From Monarcha castaneiventris obscurior (lineage: Eukaryota > Chordata > Aves > Passeriformes > Monarchidae): DNA of 64,000 bases. Shown piece by piece: positions 1 through 13,596 of the stretch. Where the stretch lies: assembly GCA_026261815.1 (NCBI GenBank), contig JAMPIT010000258.1, positions 18,742,501-18,806,500 of the forward strand, in the 5' to 3' direction. The translations under genes and the position numbers were made by a program. The notes beneath the pieces were generated by a model that worked only from the letters and a program-made list of their open reading frames with translations, was not told where the DNA came from and ran no database searches. The stretch's first letter is position 1. Each line of letters opens with the position of its first letter.

Positions 1-61
1 GGTTAAACTGACTCCATAAACAAAATTCCCCTAGTGTCTCCTATGGTTTACAACAGCCAGC

Positions 62-89
62 ACCTATATAAATAAACCTATATAAATAA
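62..89. repeat. 14-bp perfect tandem duplication
   Basis: Two adjacent identical copies of ACCTATATAAATAA. The core ACCTATATAAATA also occurs at 55721. It is AT-rich and TATA-like, but nothing nearby indicates a promoter. Confidence 0.8.
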
Positions 90-2036
90 CCTTAAATCTG
101 ATCTTCTTAAGATACTAATGAGATTTATTTTATGGCCTATCCTTCTCATATATTTCACATAACTCCCTATAAAGCCCCAGGACTCAAATGAGACTTAAGC
201 ATTCATTTGGATAACAAAGTATCTGAGGGTACATGAATATGCTTAAACAAGCCAAAACCTGAAATGTAAGGTCCATAATCTCTATTAGGGATTACGAAAT
301 AAATTTCTGTGTACACAGTCATAGACATTTCCAGCTAACACCTACTTTAGGCTACACAAATGTTCAAGAAACATTTCACACAGGCTGGGAATGTCATAGA
401 ATACACGATTCCCCCTCTACCAATTCTCAGGGTTATGCTGTAACTACAGCAACCACTCAGATAGATGAGTAACACTGAAAAGTGGTTACTGCATTAAAAA
501 GACCACTAAATATTCATCCATATGCTCAACTTGTCAAGTTAAGAAGAACATTTTACAACACTGTGCATTGTAGTTTCTCTTCTGACTTCGTTTCATTCAT
601 TGTGTTTCTCTCATTTAGGCATGACTTGAACACTAATCAAGGCTTCTATGAGACCATCTTCAAGAAATAACCTTTGGGGAATGAGCACCTCAGGCAGTCC
701 CTAGCTCTGCTTTTCTCTCTAGAATGAAATTCCTTGTTCTTCCTTATCAGGAAAGAAGAGAAGGTAGGAAATGGAAATAAAAATCTTGGGGATTATTTAT
801 GTATCTCTAGGAAAACTGTTACCAATTAAATTGCATGGCCTCCCTACTCATTTCACCTAGGAGTTCCCACTTGGTGTGGTGCAGATCTCTTCTAAAAATA
901 TGGCTTCTATATGCTTTGTTATCCCTGCTCTTTACCTTGTCTTCTTAACTTTTGAGACTATGGGCTATTCCTGGCCTATTTCCTCTTTAAAAATGCCATC
1001 CATGTACCAATGAGCATTGTGGCCTCAGAGTTTGGGAAATCTAGCAACATAAACTTTGGCCTTTAGTGATGCTGAAAGTAAAGCTCCACTCTCTGCTTAA
1101 AGCTGAAATTGTTGAGTGAGGTGACAGCCCTGGCAGGAAAAGCAGCAACAGTATTTCCAGCAGTAGCAATTTCAAGTTCATTATGCAGAGCCTTCCCTTG
1201 AGGCCATTTTCTTTGTGTTTTTCTTGTTCTCATTGCTTCTTGCTTGCTTAAACTGACAGCAAATGCCCTGGTCGATTTTCAGAGAAGTACATTTTCTATA
1301 GTAACAAATGACCAGTAGGTTTGCAGAAAATGAAACAATAAATCCTAGATAAAACTGTGTGGTATTGATTAAATATAAAATATCCTCTCTTGCATTCAGC
1401 ATGGGGATATAGGACCATACTGCATACCAGCTTCTGAAGGTCTACAAAAAAGGCACGAAAAGAAAATTGCTTTTCTAGAGAATGATTTTGAAAAAAAATA
1501 CTCAGCCTTTTTGAGCCTGCAAATTTTCTTTTAAAAATATGCACACCCCTTTTCTTTTTTTTTTTGAGAAAAATACTAAAATCTAATATATTTTGTCATA
1601 TTCATTTGCAAAAGAAAAATAGCAGTAAAAGATTACATATCTAATAGTGAAATATTATCTGCTTTACTTATTTCTCTGTAGTGCAGAGTATGGTTATATG
1701 CTACTAAACAGTATTGTTACTTCTGAGAGGAACAAATATTCTTTATTGCTCTAATACGTTGTAGACATACTCAGTATGCCACAATGGTAAAGGCTGCTGT
1801 CTTCATGAAGACGTCACTGCTATTTGAAAGCAAGAGGCACATAATAACCAAGCATTTATAAGCAGGAAGCCAGAAAGGAACCACATGAGAACATAATCAC
1901 AGAGACATGGACAACTTCATCATTCACTGAATTATCTTAATTCACTACCACATAAGAGGAAAAAAAATGAAATATTTTGAAGTACAGAGTCTCTTAAGAG
2001 CTTCCTTTTTTCCCTTAACTGAGCAACTGATCATGT

Positions 2037-2660
2037 GTGCAAAAGGCATCTCCTCTGGAGCCCATCTGTGGTGTCCAACAGGCAAAGCCTCTGCAGAGCA
2101 GCACCAGGGCTGAAATCACACAGCACCAGAGCAAAGGTGGTTATGTAAAAGGTCATTTGGAGAAACAGGCACCAGGTCCCGTTATGCTGCGTGCAACCGA
2201 GAGAAGGCCTCGTGCCATCACCAGAGGGCCAGACCACAACTCCTGGCACACGAGAGCAGGGCCGTGCCTGGCACTCCACGCTGCAGGGCTGAGGCAGCGC
2301 ATGGAGCACACAGCCCCTGCGGTGTGCTCGCCCTGCCGGCTCCGCCTGCACACTGCTCTGCACTCAGCGTTTGCCATTCCAGCTCCTGCTCCTGTCTGCT
2401 GAACCTTCTGTACCGCTGCCAGGTGAGGAACGTGCAGCTGCTCAGCACTGCAGCTCTCCAGGGGATTAGAAATGGCCAGCACACGGGGAAAACACGCTCA
2501 GGAACGCCAGTGTGGCAGTCTGGGGGCCAAGGAAGTGTCTGGCACCTGGCTCTAAAACTGTCTAAATGTTTCAATGTTTGGCACAGGTTTACAATACTGA
2601 CACGAGTATTCTTGCTGAACACATTGCAAGAGGTAGTAGGTAAGAGACATTCATGAGAAT
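2037..2660. other. GC-elevated patch in intron 1; possible unannotated exon or old retrosequence
   Basis: About 600 bp clearly richer in G+C and CpG than the flanks, with overlapping reading frames of 109-161 codons in both strands and different frames. That pattern reflects composition more than coding. On the plus strand, GCTGCCAG|GTGAGG at 2415-2428 is a good 5' splice-donor match, with the exon end at 2422. None of the translations resembles a protein I know. It could be an exon of an antisense non-coding RNA, a degraded element, or an isolated GC-rich segment. Confidence 0.3.
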
Positions 2661-4289
2661 TCTTGCCCATGCATCGAGCATTTCTAATTTTAAAAAGTAA
2701 CATCCAAAACCTAGGAAAAAAATGTTAATCTAGAGAAAATCTCTACATCTTAAAAAAAACCCTAGTAAATGGTGACGGAAAGAGAGAAAAGTTAATTCAA
2801 AACTGCCTTCTAAAGGCATAAATTCAAATTTCAAACTGTGAAGTTACTTTATGCTCAAATGCTCCAGATAAGGTTCTTACCGTAGGAAATTCTTACAGTT
2901 TCTAAATTGTTCTCATTTTCTTTTTACAAAAGCAAGGATGCCATTACGCAAATTTTCCCAACTCCACACTTTACAAACACACCTCCATAGGAAAATGAGT
3001 TGTAATATGACCAGAGATCAGTTAATTTTAGTCTCCTGATCGCTGACTGATACTTGAAAAAGGTTGTTGTTAAATATAATTATTTCATTAAGGACTTTGA
3101 AAAAGAATTCTACATCAAAATTTTTTTCATTTTCCTCAGGCACTTAATTTCAACCTTTAAAATACTGTGATATTTGTCAAGGAAAAACAAAATGTTTAGA
3201 GCTCTATGATTTATCTTCTCTATTAGAAGGTGAATTTCATATATTCATCTCTGCACTCAGCTGTATCAAGGAAGTCTTCCACTGGACTTCCAGTGACACA
3301 CATGGAAAAAACTGTGGTTCTTTATTACCTGGCCTTGGTGAACCCCTTTGTTTCTTCACTGCTCAAGAAAACTGGACATTGTTCTGTCTGCTGAGGGAGA
3401 TTGGTGTCCTAACCCTTCTGTGCATATTGAAAATATGATTCCTTGATAAACATAATACCAGTGCTTATGACACCCATACCACTGATCATTTCCAACAGCA
3501 ACGTTACTTTATATTTTAAGCCTTAGGTGATCTACGCAACTGCGCTCTTCTACCCAGGATGAACATTCAATTGCAAAATTCAACATAAACGGTCTTTCAT
3601 CCCTGTTTGAATAAAATCTGATCACATAAAAGGCATCTCTTAAAGATTCTGGTCACAAAGTAGTGGTTTTACAGTCAGTATATGACTGTAGCCAACTGTT
3701 CTCAGAGGCTCAGAAGAACGAGAATATCTGTATTTCCTGCTTTTCCCACTGTCTTACTTCTAGCTCACTTCTACTCAAGGCCAGACACATTTTGCAGATA
3801 TATTATTCCTGAGATCAGTTCAAGGAAAGCCACTTTCACTCAATTGCCATTGCCATCAAACAATGGAAAATGGAGGACCAAACACTGTAACAGTATAAGC
3901 ACCCTGTGTTTTAATAGAGCTATGAGAAAAACATGCTGTACATAAGATTAATAGCTATAAGATTCCACAAAAAATGTTTTCTGGATTTTTGTGGCAAAAC
4001 ATCTATGTCGACAAAACATATAAACAATTGGTTTATTAATTATGTTTATTATTATTATCAACTACTATTTGATTCATAATGACAAATTTAAGTAGCTCAA
4101 AAAATAATTCTAAACTTTTTATTAAAAATCATCTTTACAATAAAATAGGTCTCTTTGAAATCACGTAAGTAGCTCCACTCCTAATTACAACGGCCTCTGT
4201 ATAAGCATCTCTTTCTTTACCATTATCTTAGGCTGCAGTATAATTGCCAACTTGAAATTGCCAAATGAAATACATTAAGGTCATTAACC

Positions 4290-4400
4290 TTTTCCAGTTG
4301 AAATCAAAAGTAATAACCCCACTAACTTCAACAGGAGCTGGATTAGTTGTGAAAACATAGGGCACTCCAGAGTAAGAGCAATACCTCATCCAAAGTGCAG
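4290..4400. repeat. Possible ancient LINE-tail fossil
   Basis: The text CCACTAACTTCAACAGGAGC followed by TGGATTAGTTG resembles the recurrent 'acttcaatgggagctggatcagg' phrase of old amniote CR1/L3-type repeats. The match is short and divergent, so this is a tentative call made from memory of consensus text. Confidence 0.3.
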
Positions 4401-5435
4401 AAAAAGGTCTTAGCTATGAATAATGTCCCAAGAAAATAATAAAACAAAACTAGGAAGACAATCCAATTTTACAGGGAAGCAGTACCAAATATTTGAGAAA
4501 GACGTTTAACAGGTCAGATAAATCAGAAAGATAAGTCAACAAATGTAATGCCCACTTTTCAATGTATTAACTTAAAGTATATTAGAAGTATGACTTTATG
4601 TCTTTACATTGTAAGCATCACTGGAAAGAATCCAGATGTCATTAAAAATGAGTTTAAAACACTTTAAAAGCCCATGCATGGAAGCATTTGGTTTAAAACT
4701 ATGACTTATCTGAGCTGTCTCACATTAGGGTTACCTGTGCATAATATGTGCATTCAGCGTAAAACCAGGAGTAGAACTACTCAGTAACAAACACTGACAG
4801 TGCTAATCCACACTTCTAGTGCCTCTGAGAGCCAGGAAACAAGTGACCAAATAAAAGCTTTCAAGAAAAGTAGAGATGGCAAGTTGCACTGACACTTGAG
4901 TAACACAGCCACAGAGAATGACCCTACAGCAGTTAACTTGGGAAGCTTCACGGACCAGCCGGACTCAGGACGTTATTCCCAGAACGGTCACTAGAGGTGC
5001 TGGTCAGTGAGAAAGGATCCAAAAGAAAGGTCCGAAGTCCCTCTTGTAGCCTCTCCTCAAACAACTAGCAAGCCCAGATACAGAACAGTGTATTTCCCCC
5101 TACATCTCCTTCCTCAGACCTGAAAGCTGTGACTTCACAGTATGCAATTATTTCTCCTTAAGAATGTTATTATAATAAATTAAGGCACTGAAGTGATGTT
5201 TATTAGAAACAGAATCTTAATGAAGTCATACAAGTGGGGGCAGAGGCCTGTTTATGAGCATCAGAATAAACCTTTAATAATTACTTACCTCTGCTCTTAA
5301 CAATGCAATGGGAATGAATTAGCCAGCAAGCTTTGTCACAAAACATTCCAGAGCAGTAGCATATCCCCTTTATTTGATAAATACACAAGTAGAAAGACCT
5401 TTTCAATAATGATACTGTATACTCTGTAGAGCAAA

Positions 5436-5481
5436 TATGGTGGATTTTCTTTATGGTGGGTTTCTCTATGGTGGGTTTTCT
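5436..5481. repeat. Three-copy short tandem repeat (about 15 bp unit)
   Basis: Three near-identical units of the form TATGGTGGRTTTYTY lie in succession. GCAAATATG occurs on both sides (from 5431 and again just after the array). It looks like a replication-slippage product; no function is suggested. Confidence 0.7.
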
Positions 5482-6866
5482 GCAAATATGATTTGCACCA
5501 CTTTTGTCACTCTTTCAACTCTGCTACACAATGTCTATTTTACTGCTCCTGCCACAAATCCAGATGGCTGCAGATGTGCAGCTGGCAACACTATGTTGTC
5601 TGACCCTGTTTAGAAGTTTACACAATGCAGTGCTTGAATTAAGAGGAAGTCCCAAGTGCCCTCATTAACACAGCAGCCAATGAGCTGAAACAGGAGCAGC
5701 AAGAGTGGGAAATTTCAGCAAAAATTTCCTAGTACAGGAAATGCCTACAAGACAGAGGGGAGATTGTATACTTTGCTGTGAAGACAGCAGAGCATAAAAA
5801 CAGCCCTTTAAGGCATGCAATGGTATTCTGAAAACTAATTGCAAAGTCTATTGGCTGAAGTCAGCCCAGCTACTCTTCTTCAATATGTGACTGTATCTCT
5901 TCCCACTCATGAAATAGTGCATAATGGTTTACCCTAACAAGGATCATCTCCTTTGCACAGATCTGTAAAATAATAGTAAATATGCTGCTGGCTTTATCAA
6001 ATATCTTGAAAAAAGCTCAAGTGGTGAGGGAAGTGTTTTAAGGATGAATGAGTCTATTTAAAAATTTTAGATCTTGTGAAGCTCTGACATTGACTGTCTT
6101 CAAGGCAGTCTTTATAAGAGCTGGGTTTTGGTCTTCTCTGTGAAGACAATAAAGGATATTAGATAAAATACAAACTGTTATGTAAATGTACAAACACATG
6201 TTTTTAGCCAGTGTTGGGTGCAATCTCATTATTGGAGCAATTTAAATTACTACAGAGAGAAATTCAAAGTATGCTGCAATGAAAGGTGCTTGCACACATT
6301 CAGCAATAACAATTTAAGTATTCTGGTGTAAGTGAATCATTTCTTTGAGGTATTACATTTTTGCCATTGGTATTCAAGGTTAAAAGTACATGTGAACTAA
6401 ACTATACAAGTTGGATACAAGTCAACCATGTAGACACGACTTTCTGGCAGCACATTGTGCATACACACTTGCATATGTAAACATACTTAGATTTTTTCAG
6501 AAATAGTCTCTGCTTTATGGTTTCCATCTACTCCTAATCACACAACAGTAACAATCAATTCAGAAGCAAAAGAAATACTGAGTAAAACTGCAGTACCAAC
6601 TATTAAAACGAATGTGGCTCCAGAAAAAGATTCTATCAGCACCAAACTTGTTCACATACAGCATTCCACCTCAGGAAAGCCTTGTGATTTCAAGTAGCAC
6701 TGAAGCATGTGATTAAACTCCATCAATAACAATATAATTCATTACAATACCAAGATAACAAATTAACAATCTAGCTCTTTTATAACTTTTCATGCACAAA
6801 TCTCCTATGGCTCTACAGAGAAGCCTAATTTCACAACTACCATTTGACAGCTAGGCATTCCAGGCT

Positions 6867-7589
6867 ATGTGTCCATCCTGCTTGAGTGGTCAGATCCCTT
6901 TATCAAGGCAAGCCAGACAGAGCTCACAGCCCAGCTCCCTACGTTCACTCTGCCAGCTGCAGATGTCCCCAAACCACTCACATGCCCCAAGGTCAATCTG
7001 CCTACAAATCTCATCTGCCTTTGCTAAATGCTCTGGAAAGAGTCCCCATGACCGACTGAAGCGCTGACTTCAGTCAAGCATGAGCACTTGGCAAGGGGGA
7101 CCATCCTCACAGCCGGAATGTCCTCACACCATTCACATGCAGCGTGCTTATGGCCCACAGTCAGAAGCACAATTCCCCATTCCCCCCCGGGCCTCTCGGA
7201 TGCTCAGGCTCATGTCTGTGCACTTTGAATGCACAATGGCAGCAGCCTCAGGCCCGGCCTCATGGCAGAGCCCTGATACATCCCAACAGGTCCAAGGACG
7301 CTCCTCACAGGAACAGGAGAAGCAGAAACTGAGCAGTGGAGAGGCTCTGGACATGAAGCTCAATCTGTGCAAGCATGATCAAAGTACTATTAAGTATGTG
7401 CTGAAGCTTGGGCGTGTCCATACATTGCTCTGCATAGAGCTGAACTTACACACAGACTTGCACTTGGCAGGTCAGGCATCAGCCAGGAGCTGTTGGACCC
7501 TAGGAGGTCCCCTCTTCTCAGCAGAGTGCTGCTATGGACAGCCTGTGCACCCACTCCATAAAACCCAAAAAACTAACATCCTAAGCTAA
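6867..7589 (+). other. Unrecognised plus-strand open stretch (66 + 169 codons), GC-elevated
   Basis: Two reading frames, 6867-7067 and 7080-7589, lie 12 bp apart on the strand opposite PLPPR5. The second, at 169 codons, is the longest outside the CpG islands and the asymmetric tracts. The translation is rich in Ser, Gln, Pro, Leu and His and has no recognisable domain, signal peptide or clear membrane segment. A 23-bp segment at 6963-6985 recurs at 7118-7140 with 3 mismatches, suggesting an old internal duplication. Base composition is higher in G+C than the surroundings. I do not recognise it; a decayed mobile element or a chance frame is more likely than a gene. Confidence 0.2.
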
Positions 7590-8514
7590 GTCTTAATTAA
7601 AGCAGGTCAAGCTCAAATACTTCACCTCGTGCTCCCCACAGGCTGCAAGTTCATGTTGTTGGCTACTGGAGCTCAGCTGACCCGTGATTAAGAAATCTTT
7701 AAGCAGAATTAATTCAGTCATGTCTGAGCCCTAAATTGATACAGACAGGTCACAGAAATCCCTATTACTCTCCAAAATAACTATACTGGGAAGCTGAATT
7801 CCACTTACTGATTCTAATATTTAATACTTCATTTATAGTGGCAAACTATACATTGATCAAATAAATCCTCATAATATTACTCAAAATTTGAATGATAGAT
7901 TTAAAAAAAAAATCTTTTTAGAGACAGCATGAAACCTACTACCTAAAACAACATGCATTTCAATATGCTATATAGAGAAAAAAATCTAATCAGAATAGCA
8001 GGATATGTTAGGCTGACTTCTGTTCCTGGTAACTGCTTTTTTCTTAATTATTATTTAGAAAATACCCTGAACGCCTTCCTACATACTCTTTAACCTGACA
8101 TGGATGAGAAGCAAGAAGTAATAGCAGCAGAGAAAGAAAAATAATATTTTTGAAACATAGCTATACTGCATTTTTAATTGGCTGCACATTAACAAGTGCA
8201 TACGGTTAATGAAATTCCATGTAAATATAAAATGTATAGTAATCAGACATTGTATATTTATGATACATTTATACAATACAAACAGAAGTACATGTAACTG
8301 TATGTTGTCCAGAATGGCAACTAGAAATGGAATCCACAACCTGAGTTTTTCTACCATATAACCAGAAAGGTTTTTTTATGATGCCTCATACCCCAGGAAG
8401 TGGCATCCAGAATTAAGAGTCAGTTTTGAATCTGTACTGAACAATTTTTTACACTAATAGTAGATTCTAAAATGTCTTAATATATACAACATGTAGTAAT
8501 TTTTCTACTCCAGA

Positions 8515-8690
8515 TTTCTTAGCACTTTACACTGAGAATAAATATATTCTGATCCACAGGTAAATAGAAGTGATCTTAGCAAAGGCAGTTTGCCCATCAG
8601 AGACAGCAAGTGCTAGAACTTCTGCTTTCCTAGTCACTGTCCAACAGCATGCTCATTGTACTATGTGTGAATATAAAGGACTTTGTTTTC
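8515..8690. repeat. Ancient amniote LINE/SINE fossil (L3/MIR/CR1-like tail)
   Basis: The order of phrases follows a well-known amniote repeat core: AGCACTTTACACTGAG, then GGCAGTTTGCCC, then CAGCAAGTGCTAGAACTTCT, then a 'cctagtcactgtcc' segment and 'gctcattgtactatg'. These parallel the consensus order 'agcactttaca ... cttgcccaaggtcacacagcaagt ... gagct ... gactcc ... gtgctc ... ccactatgcc'. The divergence is large. The family assignment is from memory and needs a RepeatMasker run. Confidence 0.5.
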
Positions 8691-10519
8691 AATAGATATT
8701 CCTCATTAAAACACCATGTCTCATGTACAACTTTTTGAGCACCATCCACTTCAGCTGGACTTTCTACTTGCAACCTAGGAGGTTACCACATCTCTGCTCA
8801 ATAAAAACCATATGTGATGAAAGCTGGGCCATCACGCTCTTCAGTGTATCTGAGAGATGCTGCAAGAGCATATAAAGCTTTTTAAACATCACTGCTTTTA
8901 AGGCTGAAAAACACAGCTAAAGCTACTTAAAATTCTACTTTGGCTATCAGTTATTATGTATCATATGGACACCCATCTCCTCAATCCTGCATGATGTACA
9001 ATGAGCAAGAATTGTTTAGCTGAATAACTGATTATTATTTCAAGCCTACTCTTTTAGATTACAAACAACGATACAAATTCCTTAATCGTGCAGGATTAGT
9101 TGGATTAACAATTTCTCACTTAAACATAAGTGCATGGTTTGTAGGACAAGCAGGCATTCAGCTGTTGCAAACAGAGCCCTGCCTGCCTCATTCACATCTG
9201 CTTGCCACTTTACTTCCAGAGAGCCCATCAAAGGATGAAGCATATGGCCTCGATATTGTTAGTGTTTGTAAATCACATGCATACTAAGCACAGCAGAAAT
9301 ACATTCAACTGAAGTACAAACATAACTTCTGCAGGCACTGTTCACGTAAGCCATCATACCACAAGAGGAAGACAGACAGATAAAGAAGAATTCCCAAGAA
9401 AACACACAGTGGTTCTGAATTTTTAATTGTTTCTCCTGGTTATAGCTCTGTTGGATTAGTGGTTTAATGCTGAGATAAAACCAGCATCAGACTATCAAAT
9501 CATGTATTTGCCTTGCTATGTGTCCCAACAGGCCAATACTGACATCTGGTACACAAAGTTACTGCAGACCTAACAGTGTGATTTATTTTTTTATTCTTAA
9601 GTAAAGTTGCAAAGCAATTACCCATTCACAAAGGAAGAGCATGAAATAAACCTTAGCTTTAAACATCTCCTGCATTCCAGAAAAGGGCATTCCCCCTTCC
9701 AAGAAAAAGTGGCTTCCTGAAGTCCCCAGTATTTGCATATTAAAAAAAAAATTTTAAAAGGCAGCAAGTTTTACATCTTTCCTACAAACACATGGGGATG
9801 GAAGAAGAAAACTATCAAGGAAAGAAGTTGCAGCTGTGCACACAGGTTGAAACAGAGCTATGAGGACAGAGACTAAATGAGCCCTGCAAGAAAAATGTGA
9901 TCACAGAGTAAACAAAGTATTCTGGCAATTCCTTATTCATGTAAAGTTCTAACAGCTGACAAATGTGCCAGCAAGAGAAAGGCACATGAATCTAAAAAGC
10001 TTTAGCTTCTTGATATATAACCTACATCAATAACCCTGGAATTATTACCTTTGATTAGTTAATTAGTTTCTCATACAAACAAAACAAATTCCATTTGATT
10101 TCAGAGGCTGCTTAGTCTAGCCAATTCATATGAGTAAAGATGTAAAACTTTCATCTTCTGTTGCTTCACCACTGTCCTATCAAAAACAGCACCACGAGAT
10201 GTTCAAATATTGCAAGTACCTAGAATAATAAAAGTTCCCAGAAAAAGAGCAGTAGGATAGACTGCATACTTTGCTGGGTGATTTCTCTAACTTTCTCAAT
10301 ACGTTGTGCATAAAACTGAAAACTTGAATACCTTGCTATATATTCTTAGGATTTTTTTTACCCTGTAACACAGCTGCTGGCAACTGTTCATCCTTGCATT
10401 ATTTATCAAGCTTCCTTGATTCTTTTCTGGCAGAAATGACAAAACACTTTAATCTCCTTCAGGATGCACAGAGGCCACTTCTGCTTCGAGTAGCAGACCA
10501 GGAGAAAAGTCCATTTGAT

Positions 10520-11033
10520 TCTTAGAATCATAGGATGGCCTCAGCAGGAAGGGACACTTAAAGATCATCTAGTTCCCACCCCTGCAACCAGGTTGCTCAA
10601 AGCCCCATCCAACCTGGCCTTGAACAATTTTACGGATGGGAAATCCACAGTTTCTCCGGGCAACCTGTTCCAGTGCCTCGCCATGCTCATAGTGAAGAAT
10701 TTCTTCCTAAAGTCTATTCTAAATTCACACCCTTTCAGTTTAAAGCCAATGCCCCTTGCCTATCACTATGAGCCCTTGTAAAAAGTCCCTCCCCAGCTTT
10801 ACTGTAGGCCTTCTTTATGTACTGGAAGGTGTTTTAAGGTCCTTCCAAAGCCTTCTCTTCTCCAGGCTGAACAACCTCAGCTCTCTCACCCTGTCTTCAT
10901 AGAATTGCTCCCGCCCTTTGATCTCCTTTGTGATCCTTCTCTGGACTCACTCAGCAGGTCCATGTTATTCCTGTGTTGGGGCCCCAGAGCTGGATGAAGT
11001 GCTCTGGTGGGGTCTCACAAAAGCGGAGTGTCC
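10520..11033 (-). mobile_element. CR1 LINE, 3' part, minus orientation
   Basis: About 510 bp matching the reverse complement of the avian CR1 3' region. In order it has AGAATCATAGGATGG, AAAGATCATCTAGTTCCCAC, GGTTGCTCAAAGCCCCATCC, GGGCAACCTGTTCCAGTGCC, GAAGAATTTCTTCCTAAAGT, CTTCTCTTCTCCAGGCTGAA and GGTCCATGTTATTCCTGTGT, ending near GGTGGGGTCTCACAAAAGCG. The 3' terminus is at the low coordinate and the element is 5'-truncated, as usual for CR1. The short reading frames within it are fragments, not genes. It sits in PLPPR5 intron 1 in the same sense as the gene. Confidence 0.95.
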
Positions 11034-13421
11034 CTGCTTTAGATTTTTCCAACACTATCAAGGTGTCCATAGAAGCCAAAGCGACTTGGTACCAGCCATG
11101 AAGAAGAAAAATGATCAGCCTAAAGTAGATTGAAGGAACACTTGTGAAGGTAGTGGCTTTTTCTGACTAAGGTGAGGAATGAAGAAACAGCCCAAGCATG
11201 AGGCACAGCAAATTCACAGAAAATATTTTTGGAATTTTAATTCTGGATTATGCTTTCCCTCACATATAGACCGAGTATTCTGATGTCCCAGATATCACAA
11301 TCTAGAACCCTTTTCCATGTACAGCACTAAGTTACACACTAGTAGAATAGTTCCAGTGACCTACAGGTTAACTAAAAGCATCTCTGCCAAGATCATTTTG
11401 AGAACTCAGACTGATTAAATTTGATCAGTCCCTGATGCCACAACACATAGAACCGTAGATGTCAGAAGGAAAATAGGTACTAGCAGGTTCAGAAAGGAAG
11501 GCTGAGATGGGAGGTGTCCAGTCACATCAGCTAGATCTATGTGCTGGAATCAAGTGGTGCATCTCCTTCAGGTCTCTGCATATTCTTCAGCTGCTCTTGA
11601 GCTACTCAGACCTGGAACTATTAAGACAGCAGCAAAGACAGTGAAGAAGAACGAAGACTTATGAAAACTGTGCAGTTACTTCAAAAGACAGCTTCTCTTT
11701 TTCAGTATTCACAGAATGATCTTCTTTTTTCTTAAGCATCAGGGTACATTAAATTTGATACAAGAACAATGATATTGCATCTCTCACTTTACAGTCTTTC
11801 TTTTGCCAGGATTCAAAATTTCTTCCTCAAACGACAAAGTTACTGACTAAAGCTAACCTCAAGGCAGAATGTCTGATTTTTGACATCCATTCCTTGCTTG
11901 GGATGTGCCAATCTAAAGAGTCTTCCAGTCCACTAAAAAAAAAGGGGAATGCATGAGAGAATTCACATCTAAATGGCAGGTATTTTTTTCAGTGATGACA
12001 TTAGAAGTATTATCCTAAAATAAAGCAGTTTTTAATTGGTTTGCAGAGAAAATATGAATATGCTAGGAATTCACCTAGACAAACAGAAGTGTATATTTTA
12101 TGGATAAGTACTTAATCATATATTTATTACTCACAAATAAAAACAAACAACATCTGCATAATAAAACTGTTCACATATCTTAATGAAAACGTGTCAGTAT
12201 CTCCTCCTGACTTTTATATGATAGTCAGCATACATCTTAGGTCCAGTACATCACATTTTATACCACCTATTGTTTAAACAGTTTTGACATTTTAAGTAAT
12301 CCATATTAGCATGTGGAATCACTAAAAGAACCCTTGAGTGCAGTTCATAGTATTTTAAAGAGGTCAAAATTGTTAACATCTACCAGAAAGAAGTAATGCA
12401 GAACTGATCACTCTATAGATTCTGAAAACATGAGACACTAGCCTCACCGTTCTAGAAATCATTTCTACTGGAAGCTAAAGGATTAGACTGACGTGTATTT
12501 CCCAAGCTACATCTGTCATAACAAGTTTTAAAAAGCAACCAGCCCACTGAGCAAGAACTGGCACTTTGGGAAATGGCTTAAATAGCACTGAGCTCTCAAC
12601 TAGCAGTTCTATGCTTATTACATATTTGAATAGACTCAAATCAAGAGCCTGTTTCCTGTGACCTTCACATTTGAATTTAAGATTTAAAAAACCCCAAAAC
12701 AAAGAAACAAAAAAAACCACCCCAACAATAATCCAAAAACCAAACCATGTATTAAGAATTCCTCAGTACACCAGAGATTTCAGGATATTAGTGCTATGGA
12801 CGGTAAAAGGATGGGAGCACAGAGCCAGCAGCACTCTTTCAAACCTGAGTCACAAAGGGGAAGTAGGGAGCCCACAGGGGCACTGCCTCTGCCCAAGTCT
12901 CAGTCTTCCCCCATTAAATCTCAGGGTTTTTCCACTCTTCTGATTGCAATTTCCTCCTCATCTACATTTTTTTAAGATTTTGCTGCTTGTGTGCCTAATG
13001 CTCCTTATACAAACACATCTACTCACTCAAGTCAGTACTTTCTTTACCTGTGTCTAAAAGTATGATTTAGGAAACCTTTCACAAATAGAAGCCTAAGGGA
13101 CCATATATTTTATTATATATTAAGCTGCAGTTGTTTTCAGCACTTTTTAAAAAACAAACTAAACAAAAACAACTGTTTGGGGCCTCAACACTTTTCCAAT
13201 GGAAGAACTCAAAAATTACAGATTTGGCAGATTAGAAACAGTGCTTACATCCCTTAGAGATAATCCACAGAAAACCAACATTATAATGTATCTTCATTTC
13301 ATGGAATCTACATAAAGGTTAGGAAACCAGCTGGAAAAGGGGAAAAGAAACAGCTCTTCTCATCCTACGGAAAGGTTGCTGGATTCCTCTACAGGTTTCC
13401 TACAATTGCTGTAATACCTGT

Positions 13422-13596
13422 GAACCATAGAATGCTTTGGGTTGGAAGGGACCTTAAAGCTCATCCAGTTCCAGCCCCCCCGCCATGGGCAGGGACACCT
13501 TCCATTAGACCAGGCTGCTCAAAGCCCATCCAGCCTGGACTTGAACACTGCCAGGGATGAGGCATCCACAGATTCATTCTCTGGGCAACTCTGAAG
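13422..13596 (-). mobile_element. CR1 LINE 3' fragment, minus orientation
   Basis: About 175 bp with the diagnostic run CCATAGAATGCTTTGG, GGTTGGAAGGGACCTTAAAG, CCATGGGCAGGGACACCTTC, CAGGCTGCTCAAAGCC and GACTTGAACACTGCCAGGGA, ending at CTCTGGGCAACTCTG. It is a short 5'-truncated copy of the same general CR1 type as the one at 10.5 kb. Confidence 0.95.

Noticed and set aside
10515..11133. Plus-strand frames of 88 and 71 codons
   Set aside because: They lie in the antisense strand of a CR1 LINE fragment.
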